Below, piece by piece: positions 41,401-47,232 of a stretch of DNA of 64,000 nucleotides. The first letter of the stretch is position 1, and each line of letters opens with the position of its first letter. A program made the position numbers and the translations under genes. The stretch comes from Mactra quadrangularis (taxonomy: Eukaryota; Mollusca; Bivalvia; Venerida; Mactridae), in assembly GCA_025267735.1 (NCBI GenBank), contig CM046297.1, positions 22,470,011 to 22,534,010 of the forward strand, given 5' to 3'. The notes beneath the pieces were generated by a model, which was not told the DNA's origin, did not search any database, and worked only from the letters and a program-made list of their open reading frames with translations.

Positions 41401-44400
41401 CTTTTAAGACTTCAAAGTCCAAGAGTGTAAATTCCTACCTTCATAAACATATCTACTTCCCCCTGTGCATCTTTAGGTGCTGATATATATAATCTTAAAG
41501 TACAACTTAATGATTGTTCAGGTATTATAGGTACTATCTGATTTAAGTTAGCTAAAGCTGACGACCAATCCTCTGTAATAGAAATATACCATCAGTGTAA
41601 ATTGAGATAAACATGTACTTTTCATATAGATAAAGAAGGGAAAAAATCGGGACTTAGGATTTTCAATTGAGATAACGAAAAGTCGACGTTATCATAGTCT
41701 AGATAACGCGAATTGACTGTATCTCAAATGATTCAATAACATTTCAGCCTCTGAGGTACTCTCCAATACATCGGTTCGAAAGATTCACTCGTTCACTTTC
41801 TACCTCTGCTAAAATACTACATTCAAACTGATATTTCTATTTTTATACAGAGACACATAGTATGATCATACCTTATAAGGCGTTGTTTACCCGTTCAACC
41901 AATGAAAATGCGTATAAAGTTTTAAATTGGAATTTGGTAAACTTTCATTGGATGTTCAAAGGTTCATAGTAAAGGTCAATATCATAAATCAACGGGTTTT
42001 AAGGCAGCGGGTGAATGTATTGTATTCACTGAGCTGCGAGGGAAGCGTACCTCTGAGGTAGCTCAGTCTACTTATCAAGGGGTCATGGGAGAAAGACAAT
42101 AAAAATTATTTTTATGACCAAGCTACACTAATGTATGCCTGGCTCATGAATCGAATCTTTAACCACTTGATCAGTAGACTTGTGCAATACCAACTGAGCT
42201 AGCTGGGCAGAAAAATAGATTTTTTCACTGAACTAAATGTAACTTTACTGCACCTAAAAGATATCAGTGATTATTAAAATATGTATTTCATTTTAAATAT
42301 TTAGTTGAGTACATCCCAAAATAAAATAAACAATGAACAGGTGGGAAAAGATTACCTAAAGTAAACTGCTTTTAAAACAGTATAACAAATTACAAGGCCA
42401 TTTTTATAAAATTACATATATATGTCAAATGTCTTATCAATTACGTGATTTTTATTGAATTAAAATATTGGTGGCTGCAAAAAGTTGGTGGAAGGTCTGA
42501 CAACTCACATTCCAAAAGTCACATGACTGACATTGATTTTGGTGGCCTCAGTCGATAGTTTAATGGTTAAATTGGAAAACTGTCTGAGCCTATCTGTTGC
42601 AAAGAAAATACAGTAAAGTTCCGCTATTAAAATAAGCAAAATCGATGGTCTTAACAGCGAAACAGTTTTATTATAGAGACCCTTTTGCTCACATATTAAG
42701 CATTTCAGTCATAATATTTGTCAGAAATTGCATGATTTTGAAATAATGAAAGTGGTCTTAATAGCAGAACTTTACTGTATTTCATTAGACCAGAGCTTTT
42801 TTTCAGTACTCGGGGAAGGGGCCTGGGACCTTTTTATATGTAGAACATTTGGGGAAATTTTATCGCAATTTCATAGAAAGGGGAACAAAATATCCAAAGT
42901 AAACTCCAAATTTGGGGAAAACTGCATGATTTTAAAGAAATTTCAATAGGGGATGGCGCCTGTTAACGGCCCCTGTTATGTAAGGAAAAAAGGTCTGCTT
43001 ACCTTTGTTAACATTAGTAAATGGTCCATCAAACTCCATCATACTACTAGCAAATTCTGGACCTCTTAGTATAGTTTGATGTAATTGTACCGTACTACCC
43101 ATAGATGATTCTGATTCTACTGTTGTCCACCAATCACCAGGACTACTGTTACCTAGGAAACATTAACATATAATATTGTTATAGTGCCTATATAAAGTGT
43201 AACCCAGTCCATGGACATTAAACAAAATAATTATTTATCTGGTACTTTTATTTTTATTTTTTTTAACGTCGTATTCAACACATATTTAGGTTATATATAC
43301 GACGACCAGCTCTTCCTACTATAGGTTTCCTGGACACTTTTCTATCACCAGTACTAACTTACCCTACCACGAGGCAGACTACTCATGTATAGGGTATGAC
43401 ACATACTATGACGATTTCCGAATTCGAAGTCAGACATGCTAACCACTACACCACGGCCGCGGTTGTGTAAATCATTTAGTATGATATGCCTTGTCAAGCG
43501 TTTTCAGTGTTTTAGCACATTTTCCTTTTTCATATATATTTACTTTTATTTATGTTCAAATCATATTTAGTACATGTATACAATGTATACATGAATATAT
43601 ATGTGTCATAGGTATTTAAATATTGATTCCATAAATAAACTTTAAACTGTATACAAATCTCACTATAGTAAGAGCAGTGATCAAAAGGAAGGACTGGTGC
43701 TTAGGGATCAAAAGGTCCTGGGTTTGATTCCCACTTGGGGCTCTGCTAATTTCCTTGAGCATGAAATTAACTAAAGATGGTTCCACTCCACCCAAGTGTA
43801 AATGGGTACTGTGAGGGATCACCGGCCTGAGGATGATTTCAACGATCAGGGGTTACCATATAAGATTGTAAAGTCAACTGAACATTTATATGGAAGACTT
43901 TAAACCACACTTTAACTTAACCTTTAACTTACTATCAAGTCCAGTTCTTGAAGCAGTGTCAGTATCTTCAGGAAGGAAACCATGAGCAATTTTACTTAAT
44001 TTATTCTCAAGTTCACGTTTAGCTCGTAATAAATTCTGTATTTCACTCTCTTTTGTCTCTCTAAATATCTACAATGACAAAAAGAAACAAGTAAATCTGT
44101 GAGCTAATGCTCACTAGTGATACCCCCGCAAAAATGTAAAAATATGCGACAAACAGGAAGTAGATGAGCAAGGAGCATGAAATCGCTTTACACCACATGG
44201 GACTATGGGATGAAGCAATATGCAAAGTATTAGGCTGCTGCATGTTATAGTTGCTGAGAAAACTGCGACGGAAATTTTGTAACGGACGGACGGACGGCCG
44301 GATGGACGGACAAGGGTAAAACAATATACCCCCCTCTTCTTCAAAGCGGGGGTATAAAAACACTAAATAGCGGCTATAAACTAACATTCATCATCATCAA

Positions 44401-46734
44401 ATCTGGATAGTTAACTTGTCAACTGCTGCCGGTGTCCCAGGGACTGGGGTAAGCAGCAGGCCGCTAGATCTTCTTACATCTGACCTCTAAAATAACCCTG
44501 TTAAGGAGATTACTGTTATGCAGGTTGTATGTCTTCAAATCAGCTTTTATGCACTCTGACCAGGGCTTTCTTGGCCGCCCACTTTGCCAAAGGATGGGAT
44601 GCTCAACCTTGTAATTGAGTTGATGCATCCCATAGAGCACATCACATGACCATACTTAAATGTTTTATGCACAGTGATAAAACTTAAATAGTAAATTCAC
44701 TGGAATAAATATTCTGAGAGGCAAAAACTTGATACACAATCAAGTTATAATAAACTTGCAAAAAAAATATTAAAAATTACAAACTTATTAAGAAAAATCC
44801 ACACAAGTTGAGCATTTAAGAAACCAATATTAAACTATTATACTTCTACAATAAGTAGAAGTTTTACTTTATAATTACTTCAAAAACTGTGGATTGACTT
44901 TAAAATCACTTGGGTCTTAATTCAAAAACTTACTTTAAAACTCTTTGCACTCAACTTACTTTAAAAACTCTTTGCACTCAACTTACTTTAAAAACTCTTT
45001 GCACTCAACTTACTTAAACTCTTTGCACTCAACTTACTGTAAAAAATCTTTGCACTCATCTTACTGTTAAACACTTTAAACTTTACTTACTTTAAAAACT
45101 CTTTGCACTTTGTCTCTATCTTGTTCAAAAGCTGCAGCACGTGCCAGAGCTTGATGTTTCTCTTCATAAGCTGAATCTCTTTCTTGTCTCATATTATTAC
45201 AAGTTCTCTGAAGGACAGTTAATTCAGCACGAAGGCGCTTATTATCAGCCTCTAACTTCTTTTTCTCCCTCGTGGTATTTTGTAACTCGTTCTCTGTGTT
45301 AAGTCTATATATATCATGTTCTCTACGTATTCTTTCAACTTCTGGGTTTTCCAAATCTATTGATAATGCCGATCTGAAAACAACAACATCCAGAAATTGT
45401 CTTTTTTATATTTGGTTAAATGTGGTCATCACACAATTTAGTTTATTTTATGTTGATCGGCACCCCTAATCTGGACCCTTGTCAAGTACTAGTATTCACC
45501 TATCTTTTAACTAGGCAGGCAACTTCTTCAATTGACATTACTGTCATACTTTTATAGAAGGGTATAAATCTACCTGGAGGGGTTCAAACTGGTGAACCCC
45601 TAATGACACTAGATGTGAAATGCTGGCGTGTTACAAACTGAGCTACCAACCCGGGCTCAAGAAATTGTAATACAGTGAACACTGTATCAGGTGTTAAGAT
45701 TTCGTTAAGGTTTCAAAGTAGAAAATAAAACTTCAATCATGAACAACATACGAATGTTGTTCTGCGGAGATGGAATGGTCAACTTGTTATGACATTGGAC
45801 TGGTAATCATTGGTTAGCCAGCTATGCCTTGATTCAATTAACATCCAAAATCTACCTTGTTTCCTGGAAACTTTATCCTACTAGATCAGTACAGACCAGT
45901 TAAGTCAGTTATCTCATACATAATTTCCATGCTATATTGCAGTTAAATCTTTAATCCATTAATTGCTGTTTACAAAGGAGTGCTTGTTTCTTTTAGTCAG
46001 GTATATAGCTGAAGCAACAAACTGTAAAGGTTAAATCTCTGGATTTAGCTGTTAACCAATTACTAGGCGTTACTTCAGTCAGTGACTGACAACTGCCCTA
46101 CATGATTAAGAATCAGTGGTAAGAGGGAGAGTGGTCATAGCAATTATTTAATGACCTAACATCCATGAAAGTATGCCAGGCTGGGAATCAAACCCACGAC
46201 CACTTGATCAGAAAACTAGCCTGCTACTACCTGAACCAGGAGAGCACAGAATGAGCATTGCATATTAACTGTCCAAAAATCATTTTAATCAGGGTTCAAC
46301 AGTAAAGGTGACACTGGACTCCGAGGATCCACAAAACTTGGGAGGAATCCCGGTGATGCTTAGCTAGGGGTTCCTTCTAAATCCTAAAAATGCCTACCAT
46401 TTGTGACTGTAAATCTGTATCTTAATTTTTTATATACTATTATAGGAATCCCTAAAGTTAAGGAGGAATCCTTAAATAACTGACTAGGGATTCCTTCTGG
46501 ATCCCTAGTAAAAATGGTAAGGGACAAACCTCAATCATAATAACAAATAACATACCTCAAACTTCCTCCTTTAGGTTTTCTTAAAACTGAACTAGTGATC
46601 TTATTTCCCAACTTTCCTCTTGGCTTCATTTCTATGGGAATTCTTTTAATGACCCCTTTACTGGACCCATCAAGGTCTGTCCCAAGTATATCATCATCAT
46701 CAACCTGGGATCTTATAAATGCTCCATTACCCAT
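11352..46734 (-). CDS. NPHP3: Nephrocystin-3, complete gene of 29 coding exons
   Basis: NPHP3 is an inversin-compartment/ciliary protein working with INVS, NEK8 and ANKS6; loss causes nephronophthisis and laterality defects in vertebrates. Joining the 29 exons listed separately gives 3951 nt including TGA, all phases consistent, about 1316 residues (human 1330). Order: MGNGAF start with Gly2 (myristoylation in vertebrate NPHP3, read by UNC119 for ciliary entry); coiled coil about residues 75-190; central region; P-loop NTPase with Walker A-like SPAGSGRS at 507-514 and Walker B VLDSVD at 598-603; conserved [17 protein letters not shown]; helical middle; TPR array about 915-1280 with KLC-like LGPDH...SLNNLAALY repeats; tail SSSGDT, as in vertebrate NPHP3. 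The ATG at 46734 has A at -3 and G at +4. Odd points: the Walker A Lys is Arg, and three exon ends are tandemly amplified. Confidence 0.97.
11525..11640 (-). repeat. tRNA-like SINE head, family D
   Basis: Minus strand: gtggtagagtgaccacttat, then gttgtgggttcgaatctcag, i.e. tRNA A-box- and B-box-like motifs. Part of intron 28 just after exon 29 acceptor side. Confidence 0.6.
11828..12000 (+). repeat. Dispersed repeat, second copy
   Basis: acagtacaacctatcttaaa, then gttcagaggttgttgctctg; same family as 1590-1856. Lies in NPHP3 intron 28, ending next to exon 28. Confidence 0.65.
12014..12139 (-). CDS. NPHP3: NPHP3 coding exon 28 (TPR)
   Basis: Residues 1227-1268, again exactly 42 residues: [20 protein letters not shown] then [19 protein letters not shown]. 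Same length and phase as exon 27, consistent with TPR exon duplication. Confidence 0.97.
12480..12712 (+). repeat. tRNA-derived SINE, family C
   Basis: Head gatcgagaggtcctggattt, then ttctatcactgattctaaat and gtaactggttaatagctaaa. NPHP3 intron 27. Confidence 0.6.
12832..12957 (-). CDS. NPHP3: NPHP3 coding exon 27 (TPR)
   Basis: Residues 1185-1226, one 42-residue TPR unit: [20 protein letters not shown] then [19 protein letters not shown]. Exon equals one repeat. Confidence 0.97.
14039..14279 (-). CDS. NPHP3: NPHP3 coding exon 26 (TPRs)
   Basis: Residues 1104-1184, [20 protein letters not shown] then [13 protein letters not shown], classic KLC/NPHP3 TPR sequence. Donor gtaata. Confidence 0.97.
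14331..14450 (+). mobile_element. CATGGGTGAAAG-family element, one end
   Basis: catgggtgaaagttgaaagc, aaaatactgacaacctgctt; the far inverted end is not evident. NPHP3 intron 25, beside exon 26. Confidence 0.5.
14497..14762 (+). repeat. tRNA-derived SINE, family A
   Basis: ggtttcgaatcccactgggg, gggtaggcaagtactggtta, ccaggaaagctaggtaaagt, tail gttgacacagcattaaatcc. NPHP3 intron 25. Confidence 0.75.
14777..14913 (-). CDS. NPHP3: NPHP3 coding exon 25 (TPR)
   Basis: Residues 1059-1104, [20 protein letters not shown] then [15 protein letters not shown], matching RTLNELGVLYYLQNN in human. Confidence 0.95.
15085..15213 (-). repeat. tRNA-derived SINE, family B, partial
   Basis: Minus strand gagcagtagtccagtggtag, then ttctgggtttgatcccaact; stops in the body. 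Confidence 0.7.
15527..15550 (-). CDS. NPHP3: Candidate 24-nt NPHP3 microexon 24
   Basis: Encodes DGEVIVPT between acceptor ttttataaag and donor gtaagt. Length is a multiple of three and both neighbours are phase 0, so it can be included or skipped without frame change. The acceptor lacks a good pyrimidine tract, so use may be optional. Confidence 0.5.
16606..17573. repeat. 42-bp minisatellite, about 23 copies, in NPHP3 intron 23
   Basis: Unit includes gtggcgtatgaactcaaaat and ttgttcacacaagggaaat; near-identical copies with clustered variants (gtggtg twice; gagataatgcgg near 17320-17400). Because 42 is a multiple of 3, open frames run through on both strands; these are artefacts. Confidence 0.97.
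17701..17776 (-). CDS. NPHP3: NPHP3 coding exon 23 (basic linker)
   Basis: Residues 1025-1050, [20 protein letters not shown], a basic loop between TPR blocks equivalent to human EHFRKKSFKIHQKAIKKK. Donor gttagt. Confidence 0.9.
18339..18478. mobile_element. CATGGGTGAAAG-family foldback element
   Basis: cacgggagaaagttgaaagt to gaaaactttcactcatg; about 140 bp with inverted ends. Confidence 0.65.
18490..18665 (-). repeat. SINE family C
   Basis: cagtgactgacaactgctct, then tagtagacttgtgtactacc and aactaagctatctaagcagc (inverse tRNA-like head). Confidence 0.55.
18725..18966 (-). CDS. NPHP3: NPHP3 coding exon 22 (TPRs)
   Basis: Residues 945-1025; repeats [20 protein letters not shown] and [20 protein letters not shown] are KLC-type TPR units. 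Donor gtaagt. Confidence 0.96.
19136..19358 (+). mobile_element. PIF/Harbinger-type MITE, copy 2
   Basis: Ends ggccacaacaagttgatcat and atgatcaatttgttgtggcc; flanks TTA and TAA. In NPHP3 intron 21, upstream of exon 22 on the plus coordinate scale. Confidence 0.8.
19935..20032 (-). CDS. NPHP3: NPHP3 coding exon 21 (first TPR)
   Basis: Residues 912-944, [20 protein letters not shown], almost identical to the first TPR helix pair of vertebrate NPHP3. Confidence 0.96.
20118..20398 (-). repeat. tRNA-derived SINE, family B (full)
   Basis: Minus strand starts gagcagtagtccagtggtag, ggttctgggttcgaatccca (B box), then caagaaatttacctgcgatt and cacccaggtgtaaatgggta. About 280 bp, in NPHP3 intron 20. 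Confidence 0.8.
20604..20847. mobile_element. MITE with ~45-bp inverted ends
   Basis: gggtgcttttcacaaaaatt, cttcgtaagtca facing tgacttacgaag, aatttttgtgaaaagcctc; 244 bp, in NPHP3 intron 20. Target duplication not obvious. Confidence 0.78.
21122..21395 (-). repeat. tRNA-derived SINE, family A
   Basis: Plus strand starts with the inverse tail gggtttaatgccatgtcaac and ends in the head (catgctaccaactgc). Confidence 0.7.
21850..21950 (-). CDS. NPHP3: NPHP3 coding exon 20
   Basis: Residues 878-912, [20 protein letters not shown], as in human HFAELLSYWQFVGKDKSAM. Donor gtaagt. Confidence 0.95.
23019..23141 (-). CDS. NPHP3: NPHP3 coding exon 19
   Basis: Residues 837-878, [20 protein letters not shown], conserved with human [20 protein letters not shown]. 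Acceptor ttgttgtag, donor gtgagt. Confidence 0.95.
23348..23530 (+). repeat. Dispersed repeat, third copy
   Basis: acagtacaacctctctcgat, then gttcagaggttgttgctctg, in NPHP3 intron 18, before exon 19. Confidence 0.65.
23941..24203 (+). repeat. tRNA-derived SINE, family A
   Basis: gggtatgggttcataatcat, ggtcaaggaaagctagatta, tail gacatgaaacccagtatata; ends just before exon 18 donor. Confidence 0.7.
24216..24316 (-). CDS. NPHP3: NPHP3 coding exon 18
   Basis: Residues 804-837, [20 protein letters not shown] then [11 protein letters not shown]. Donor gtaaac. Confidence 0.92.
24385..24560 (-). pseudogene. LINE 3'-end fragment
   Basis: Same family as 4690-4945: plus-strand ctgctgtgagcatcccactt, then gaccatgactttcttg, minus-strand [13 protein letters not shown]. 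In NPHP3 intron 17. Confidence 0.55.
25165..25329 (-). CDS. NPHP3: NPHP3 coding exon 17
   Basis: Residues 749-803, [20 protein letters not shown], matching human GVSESELMELYPEMSWTFL. Donor gtctgt is non-optimal. Confidence 0.95.
25809..26228. mobile_element. 420-bp hAT-type MITE with 8-bp target duplication
   Basis: Ends tagggctgtcacaatat and atatcgtgacagcccta; both sides carry ctaaattc (25801-25808, 26229-26236). Interior rich in ATATCGGTATATTG palindromes. NPHP3 intron 16. Confidence 0.92.
26293..26434 (-). CDS. NPHP3: NPHP3 coding exon 16
   Basis: Residues 701-748, [20 protein letters not shown]...[15 protein letters not shown]. Acceptor tatatttcag lies about 15 bp from a 30-bp minisatellite; donor gtaagt. 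Confidence 0.92.
26451..26750. repeat. 30-bp minisatellite, ten copies, at the exon-16 acceptor
   Basis: Unit tattataacatgatgaacat plus ttttccctttt, period exactly 30 bp, nearly invariant. It ends about 15 bp from the 3' splice site of NPHP3 exon 16, so it fills the branch-point zone. Confidence 0.97.
27284..27550 (-). repeat. 81-bp tandem array of exon-15 end plus 5' splice site
   Basis: Three copies, donor positions 27320, 27401 and 27482, exactly 81 bp apart. Each repeats roughly 60 bp of exon 15 (from TGTAGAAATAATGCT to ATTGCCAA) plus about 20 bp of intron. The middle copy's donor has mutated to ataagt; the outer two are gtaagt. Confidence 0.93.
27488..27673 (-). CDS. NPHP3: NPHP3 coding exon 15
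   Basis: Residues 639-701, [19 protein letters not shown]... ending LSRHIAK/N. The 3' end and donor are repeated twice more downstream in 81-bp units (27320-27482). Confidence 0.93.
28440..28615 (+). repeat. SINE family C
   Basis: ctaccattgattctaaatca, cagtcagttactgatgaaag, cctagtaactggtcaacaat. Overlaps the start of the exon-14 flank. Confidence 0.55.
28637..28734 (-). CDS. NPHP3: NPHP3 coding exon 14
   Basis: Residues 607-639, [20 protein letters not shown], the most conserved stretch of the NTPase module. Donor gtttgt is weaker than its neighbours. Confidence 0.95.
29061..29226. mobile_element. 166-bp hAT-like MITE
   Basis: Ends cagtctatgaaatta and taatttcatagactg, flanks ataaatac / ataattac (7 of 8 match). 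NPHP3 intron 13. Confidence 0.8.
29565..29735 (+). repeat. SINE family B, body only
   Basis: aagaaatttacctacagttg, ccactccactcagatgtaaa, tcacctgcctgaaggtgatt. Confidence 0.6.
29791..29934 (-). CDS. NPHP3: NPHP3 coding exon 13 (Walker B)
   Basis: Residues 559-606, [17 protein letters not shown] then [12 protein letters not shown], the hydrophobic-Asp Walker B strand. Start chosen at atattatag because it is the only acceptor keeping frame. Confidence 0.94.
30963..31077 (-). CDS. NPHP3: NPHP3 coding exon 12
   Basis: Residues 520-558, [20 protein letters not shown]. The Trp codon is split across the 5' junction. Donor gttagt. Confidence 0.95.
31105..31378 (+). repeat. Dispersed repeat, family F
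   Basis: attacaaagggaaataatcc, cataaagatctgacaataaa, ccaaactattggccaaattt. NPHP3 intron 11, immediately after exon 12 acceptor on the plus scale. Confidence 0.7.
31495..31575 (+). repeat. tRNA-like sequence
   Basis: gatagcctagtgggagagag (A-box-like), then cacaagttcgataccctggc (B-box-like). No acceptor stem pairing seen, so a SINE head and not a tRNA gene. NPHP3 intron 11. Confidence 0.5.
32090..32220 (-). repeat. 50-bp tandem array of exon-11 end plus 5' splice site
   Basis: Donor gtaagt occurs at plus-strand starts 32090, 32140 and 32190, exactly 50 bp apart. The two downstream copies repeat about 25 bp of exon 11 (CATTGTTATTATGTAAATG) plus the first intron bases. Confidence 0.92.
32196..32299 (-). 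CDS. NPHP3: NPHP3 coding exon 11 (P-loop with Arg)
   Basis: Residues 486-520. [19 protein letters not shown] corresponds to human IPPLLVSGGPGSGKSLLL, so Lys of GK(S/T) is Arg513 (codon AGA) and the first Gly is Ser. The exon end plus donor is tandemly repeated downstream (32090-32220). Confidence 0.95.
33125..33200 (+). repeat. Ser/Leu-tRNA-like SINE head
   Basis: cagcgtggccaagtggttac, then a long variable arm and tgttggttcgaattgcc. The tRNA-like part does not close a clean acceptor stem. A weaker relative lies at 45770-45840. Confidence 0.5.
33289..33459 (-). CDS. NPHP3: NPHP3 coding exon 10
   Basis: Residues 429-485. Acidic stretch, then [20 protein letters not shown], matching the segment before the P-loop. 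Donor gtaagt. Confidence 0.95.
34610..34690 (+). repeat. Short degenerate repeat of tttttgccgg
   Basis: Six or so steps of ttttttgccg/gtttttaccagtttt; low-complexity, intron 9. Confidence 0.7.
34703..34925 (-). repeat. tRNA-derived SINE, family A
   Basis: Body cctaacctagctttcctgga on plus strand, head with gggattcgaacccgtacc and caaactgagctac. Lies next to exon 9. Confidence 0.75.
34981..35119 (-). CDS. NPHP3: NPHP3 coding exon 9
   Basis: Residues 382-428, containing [11 protein letters not shown] and YLEIEKIL, as in human SKAKIIDHSG...CVEKII. Donor gtaagt. Confidence 0.93.
35248..35400 (+). repeat. SINE family B, body only
   Basis: gttgagcctgaaattcagca, ccactcctcccagatgtaaa, ggatcaccagtctgaagggg. 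Confidence 0.6.
35738..35998 (-). repeat. tRNA-derived SINE, family A (clear tRNA head)
   Basis: Minus strand begins gagtagctcagttggtaggg (A box), then caggttcaaattat (B box), then the body and tail gtattgaccactaaaaataa. Best example of the tRNA origin. Confidence 0.8.
36055..36138 (-). CDS. NPHP3: NPHP3 coding exon 8
   Basis: Residues 354-382, with [14 protein letters not shown] aligned to the human KNPEGKPRLIFHRL region. Donor gtaagt. Confidence 0.9.
36485..36564 (-). CDS. NPHP3: NPHP3 coding exon 7
   Basis: Residues 328-354, [20 protein letters not shown]. Acceptor ttttatttag, donor gtatgt; phase fits both neighbours. Confidence 0.88.
37428..37825 (+). mobile_element. Dispersed element, first copy inside the tandem duplication
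   Basis: Runs from tctccgtaaacagatatcc to gggttttaatcag and is shared with 47233-47627 in the opposite orientation. AATTAAATC occurs on both sides and may be the target duplication. A 36-codon open stretch ([18 protein letters not shown], minus strand) is conserved between copies, but I see no protein family. Confidence 0.7.
38658..39055 (+). mobile_element. Dispersed element, second copy inside the tandem duplication
   Basis: Same element as at 37428-37825, carried along by the 1230-bp duplication. Confidence 0.7.
39958..40235 (+). repeat. tRNA-derived SINE, family A
   Basis: Head degenerate; body agacaagggtccaggaaggc, tail gtgttaaaacagcattaaat and ccagtataaa. Confidence 0.7.
40274..40372 (-). 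CDS. NPHP3: NPHP3 coding exon 6
   Basis: Residues 295-327, [16 protein letters not shown]. Phase 0 in and out. Followed by a 3.7-kb intron holding a 1230-bp tandem duplication. Confidence 0.9.
41439..41572 (-). CDS. NPHP3: NPHP3 coding exon 5
   Basis: Residues 250-294, [10 protein letters not shown]... ending EVDMFMK, aligned with human DDWDIAVASL...EMDLFLK. Donor gtagga. Confidence 0.92.
41750..42056 (-). mobile_element. Partial inverted relative of the intron-6 duplicated repeat
   Basis: Reverse complement resembles 38210-38340 (cctcgcagctcagtgaatac) and 39890-39970 (gtagaaagtgaac), with divergence. Shows the intron-6 sequence belongs to a larger dispersed family. Confidence 0.65.
43003..43152 (-). 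CDS. NPHP3: NPHP3 coding exon 4
   Basis: Residues 200-249, with LRGPEFASS and DGPFTNVNK matching the family. Acceptor tttcctag, donor gtaagc. Confidence 0.93.
43275..43465 (-). repeat. SINE family A body with a different tRNA-like head
   Basis: Minus strand head gtggtgtagtggttagcatg and cttcgaattcgg, then the family-A body. Suggests a head swap. Confidence 0.6.
43672..43920 (+). repeat. tRNA-derived SINE, family B
   Basis: gcttagggatcaaaaggtcc, gggtttgattcccacttggg, cacccaagtgtaaatgggta, gatcaccggcctgaggatga. NPHP3 intron 3. Confidence 0.7.
43933..44068 (-). CDS. NPHP3: NPHP3 coding exon 3
   Basis: Residues 155-199, [20 protein letters not shown]: near-perfect match to the conserved NPHP3 coiled-coil end. 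Donor gtaagt. Confidence 0.95.
44083..44359. mobile_element. MITE-like element with TATACCCCCGC ends, copy 2
   Basis: tagtgatacccccgc to aaagcgggggtataaaaa; a GGAC/GGCC simple repeat replaces the CGCA run of copy 1. Only about 15 bp from exon 3 (44068), so its edge contributes to the splice acceptor region. Confidence 0.78.
44405..44660 (-). pseudogene. LINE 3'-end fragment
   Basis: Minus strand gives [20 protein letters not shown], then [20 protein letters not shown] in another frame; frameshifted copy of the same LINE tail. NPHP3 intron 2. Confidence 0.6.
44928..45090 (-). repeat. 27-bp tandem array of exon-2 end plus 5' splice site
   Basis: Seven donor-like hexamers (six gtaagt, one gtaaga) at plus-strand starts 44928, 44954, 44981, 45008, 45032, 45059 and 45085, spaced 24-27 bp. 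Each of the inner units repeats the end of exon 2 (GTGCAAAGAGTTTTTAAA, some with small changes) followed by gtaagttga. Only the 45085 copy borders the exon body. Confidence 0.9.
45091..45373 (-). CDS. NPHP3: NPHP3 coding exon 2 (coiled coil)
   Basis: Residues 60-154. [13 protein letters not shown]...[14 protein letters not shown] matches the NPHP3 coiled coil; ends RDKVQRVFK at donor gtaagt. The last 18 bases plus the donor are repeated down the intron (44928-45090). Confidence 0.95.
45420..45655 (-). repeat. tRNA-derived SINE, family A
   Basis: Head ggtagctcagtttgtaacac on the minus strand; body diverged. NPHP3 intron 1. Confidence 0.65.
46005..46250 (-). repeat. tRNA-derived SINE, family C (long copy)
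   Basis: Plus strand gatttagctgttaaccaatt, cagtgactgacaactgccct, gggaatcaaacccacgacca (inverse B box), gcctgctactacctgaacca. Confidence 0.65.
46556..46734 (-). CDS. NPHP3: NPHP3 coding exon 1
   Basis: Residues 1-60: [10 protein letters not shown]..., an acidic DDDD patch, then basic KPRGKLGNK. Gly2 is kept although position 6 is Phe instead of the usual Ser/Thr. Donor gtatgt. Confidence 0.93.
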
Positions 46735-46781
46735 GATGCTTCAATCAGATTAATTGCTTGAATACATTATCACCATAACTG
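46735..46781 (-). other. NPHP3: NPHP3 5' UTR piece with 3' splice site and short uORF
   Basis: A pyrimidine-rich run followed by tttgtttacag ends at 46779, so the coding first exon probably starts at 46778 and an upstream noncoding exon should exist at higher coordinates. The 44-nt leader has its own ATG (MVIMYSSN, then TAA), an upstream ORF of eight codons ending 17 nt before the NPHP3 ATG. Confidence 0.55.
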
Positions 46782-47232
46782 TAAACAAAACAAAAAAAAT
46801 CATTAATTGTTTACAAGTACACCCTTACAGGAGAAATTCAGCTCTTATACTCCATATCTGCAAAGAATATGTCACATTTTTTGTTTACAAAAAAGAAAAA
46901 CTAATACTACGACTTACTACTTATGACTTACGAGGTTGTGGGTTGAAATTTTAGTATGGCCAATGGTTTTTTTATCAGGTTTCATATGATTCTATGAATT
47001 AAGTTTGACAATCAGTCATTCAGGTACTATCATGTCTCATTTGTGTGTTTACCACAGCAAGGACCCTAATACAATCTTTGTTTGGGAGAAACATAAAACG
47101 AGAACACACGTCTGAATTGAACAGAACTGTAAAAAAAATTATTCAAGGTTTAAATGTGGATAAATAAACAGATTGTGATGATTGTAGGTGACTAAATAGT
47201 CACTTCCAACAGCCTTGCAGTTGAGACTCGCC

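Noticed and set aside
44061..44387. 108-codon minus-strand ORF
   Set aside because: Lies in the TATACCCCCGC MITE; the parallel ORF at 7941-8216 is the same element.
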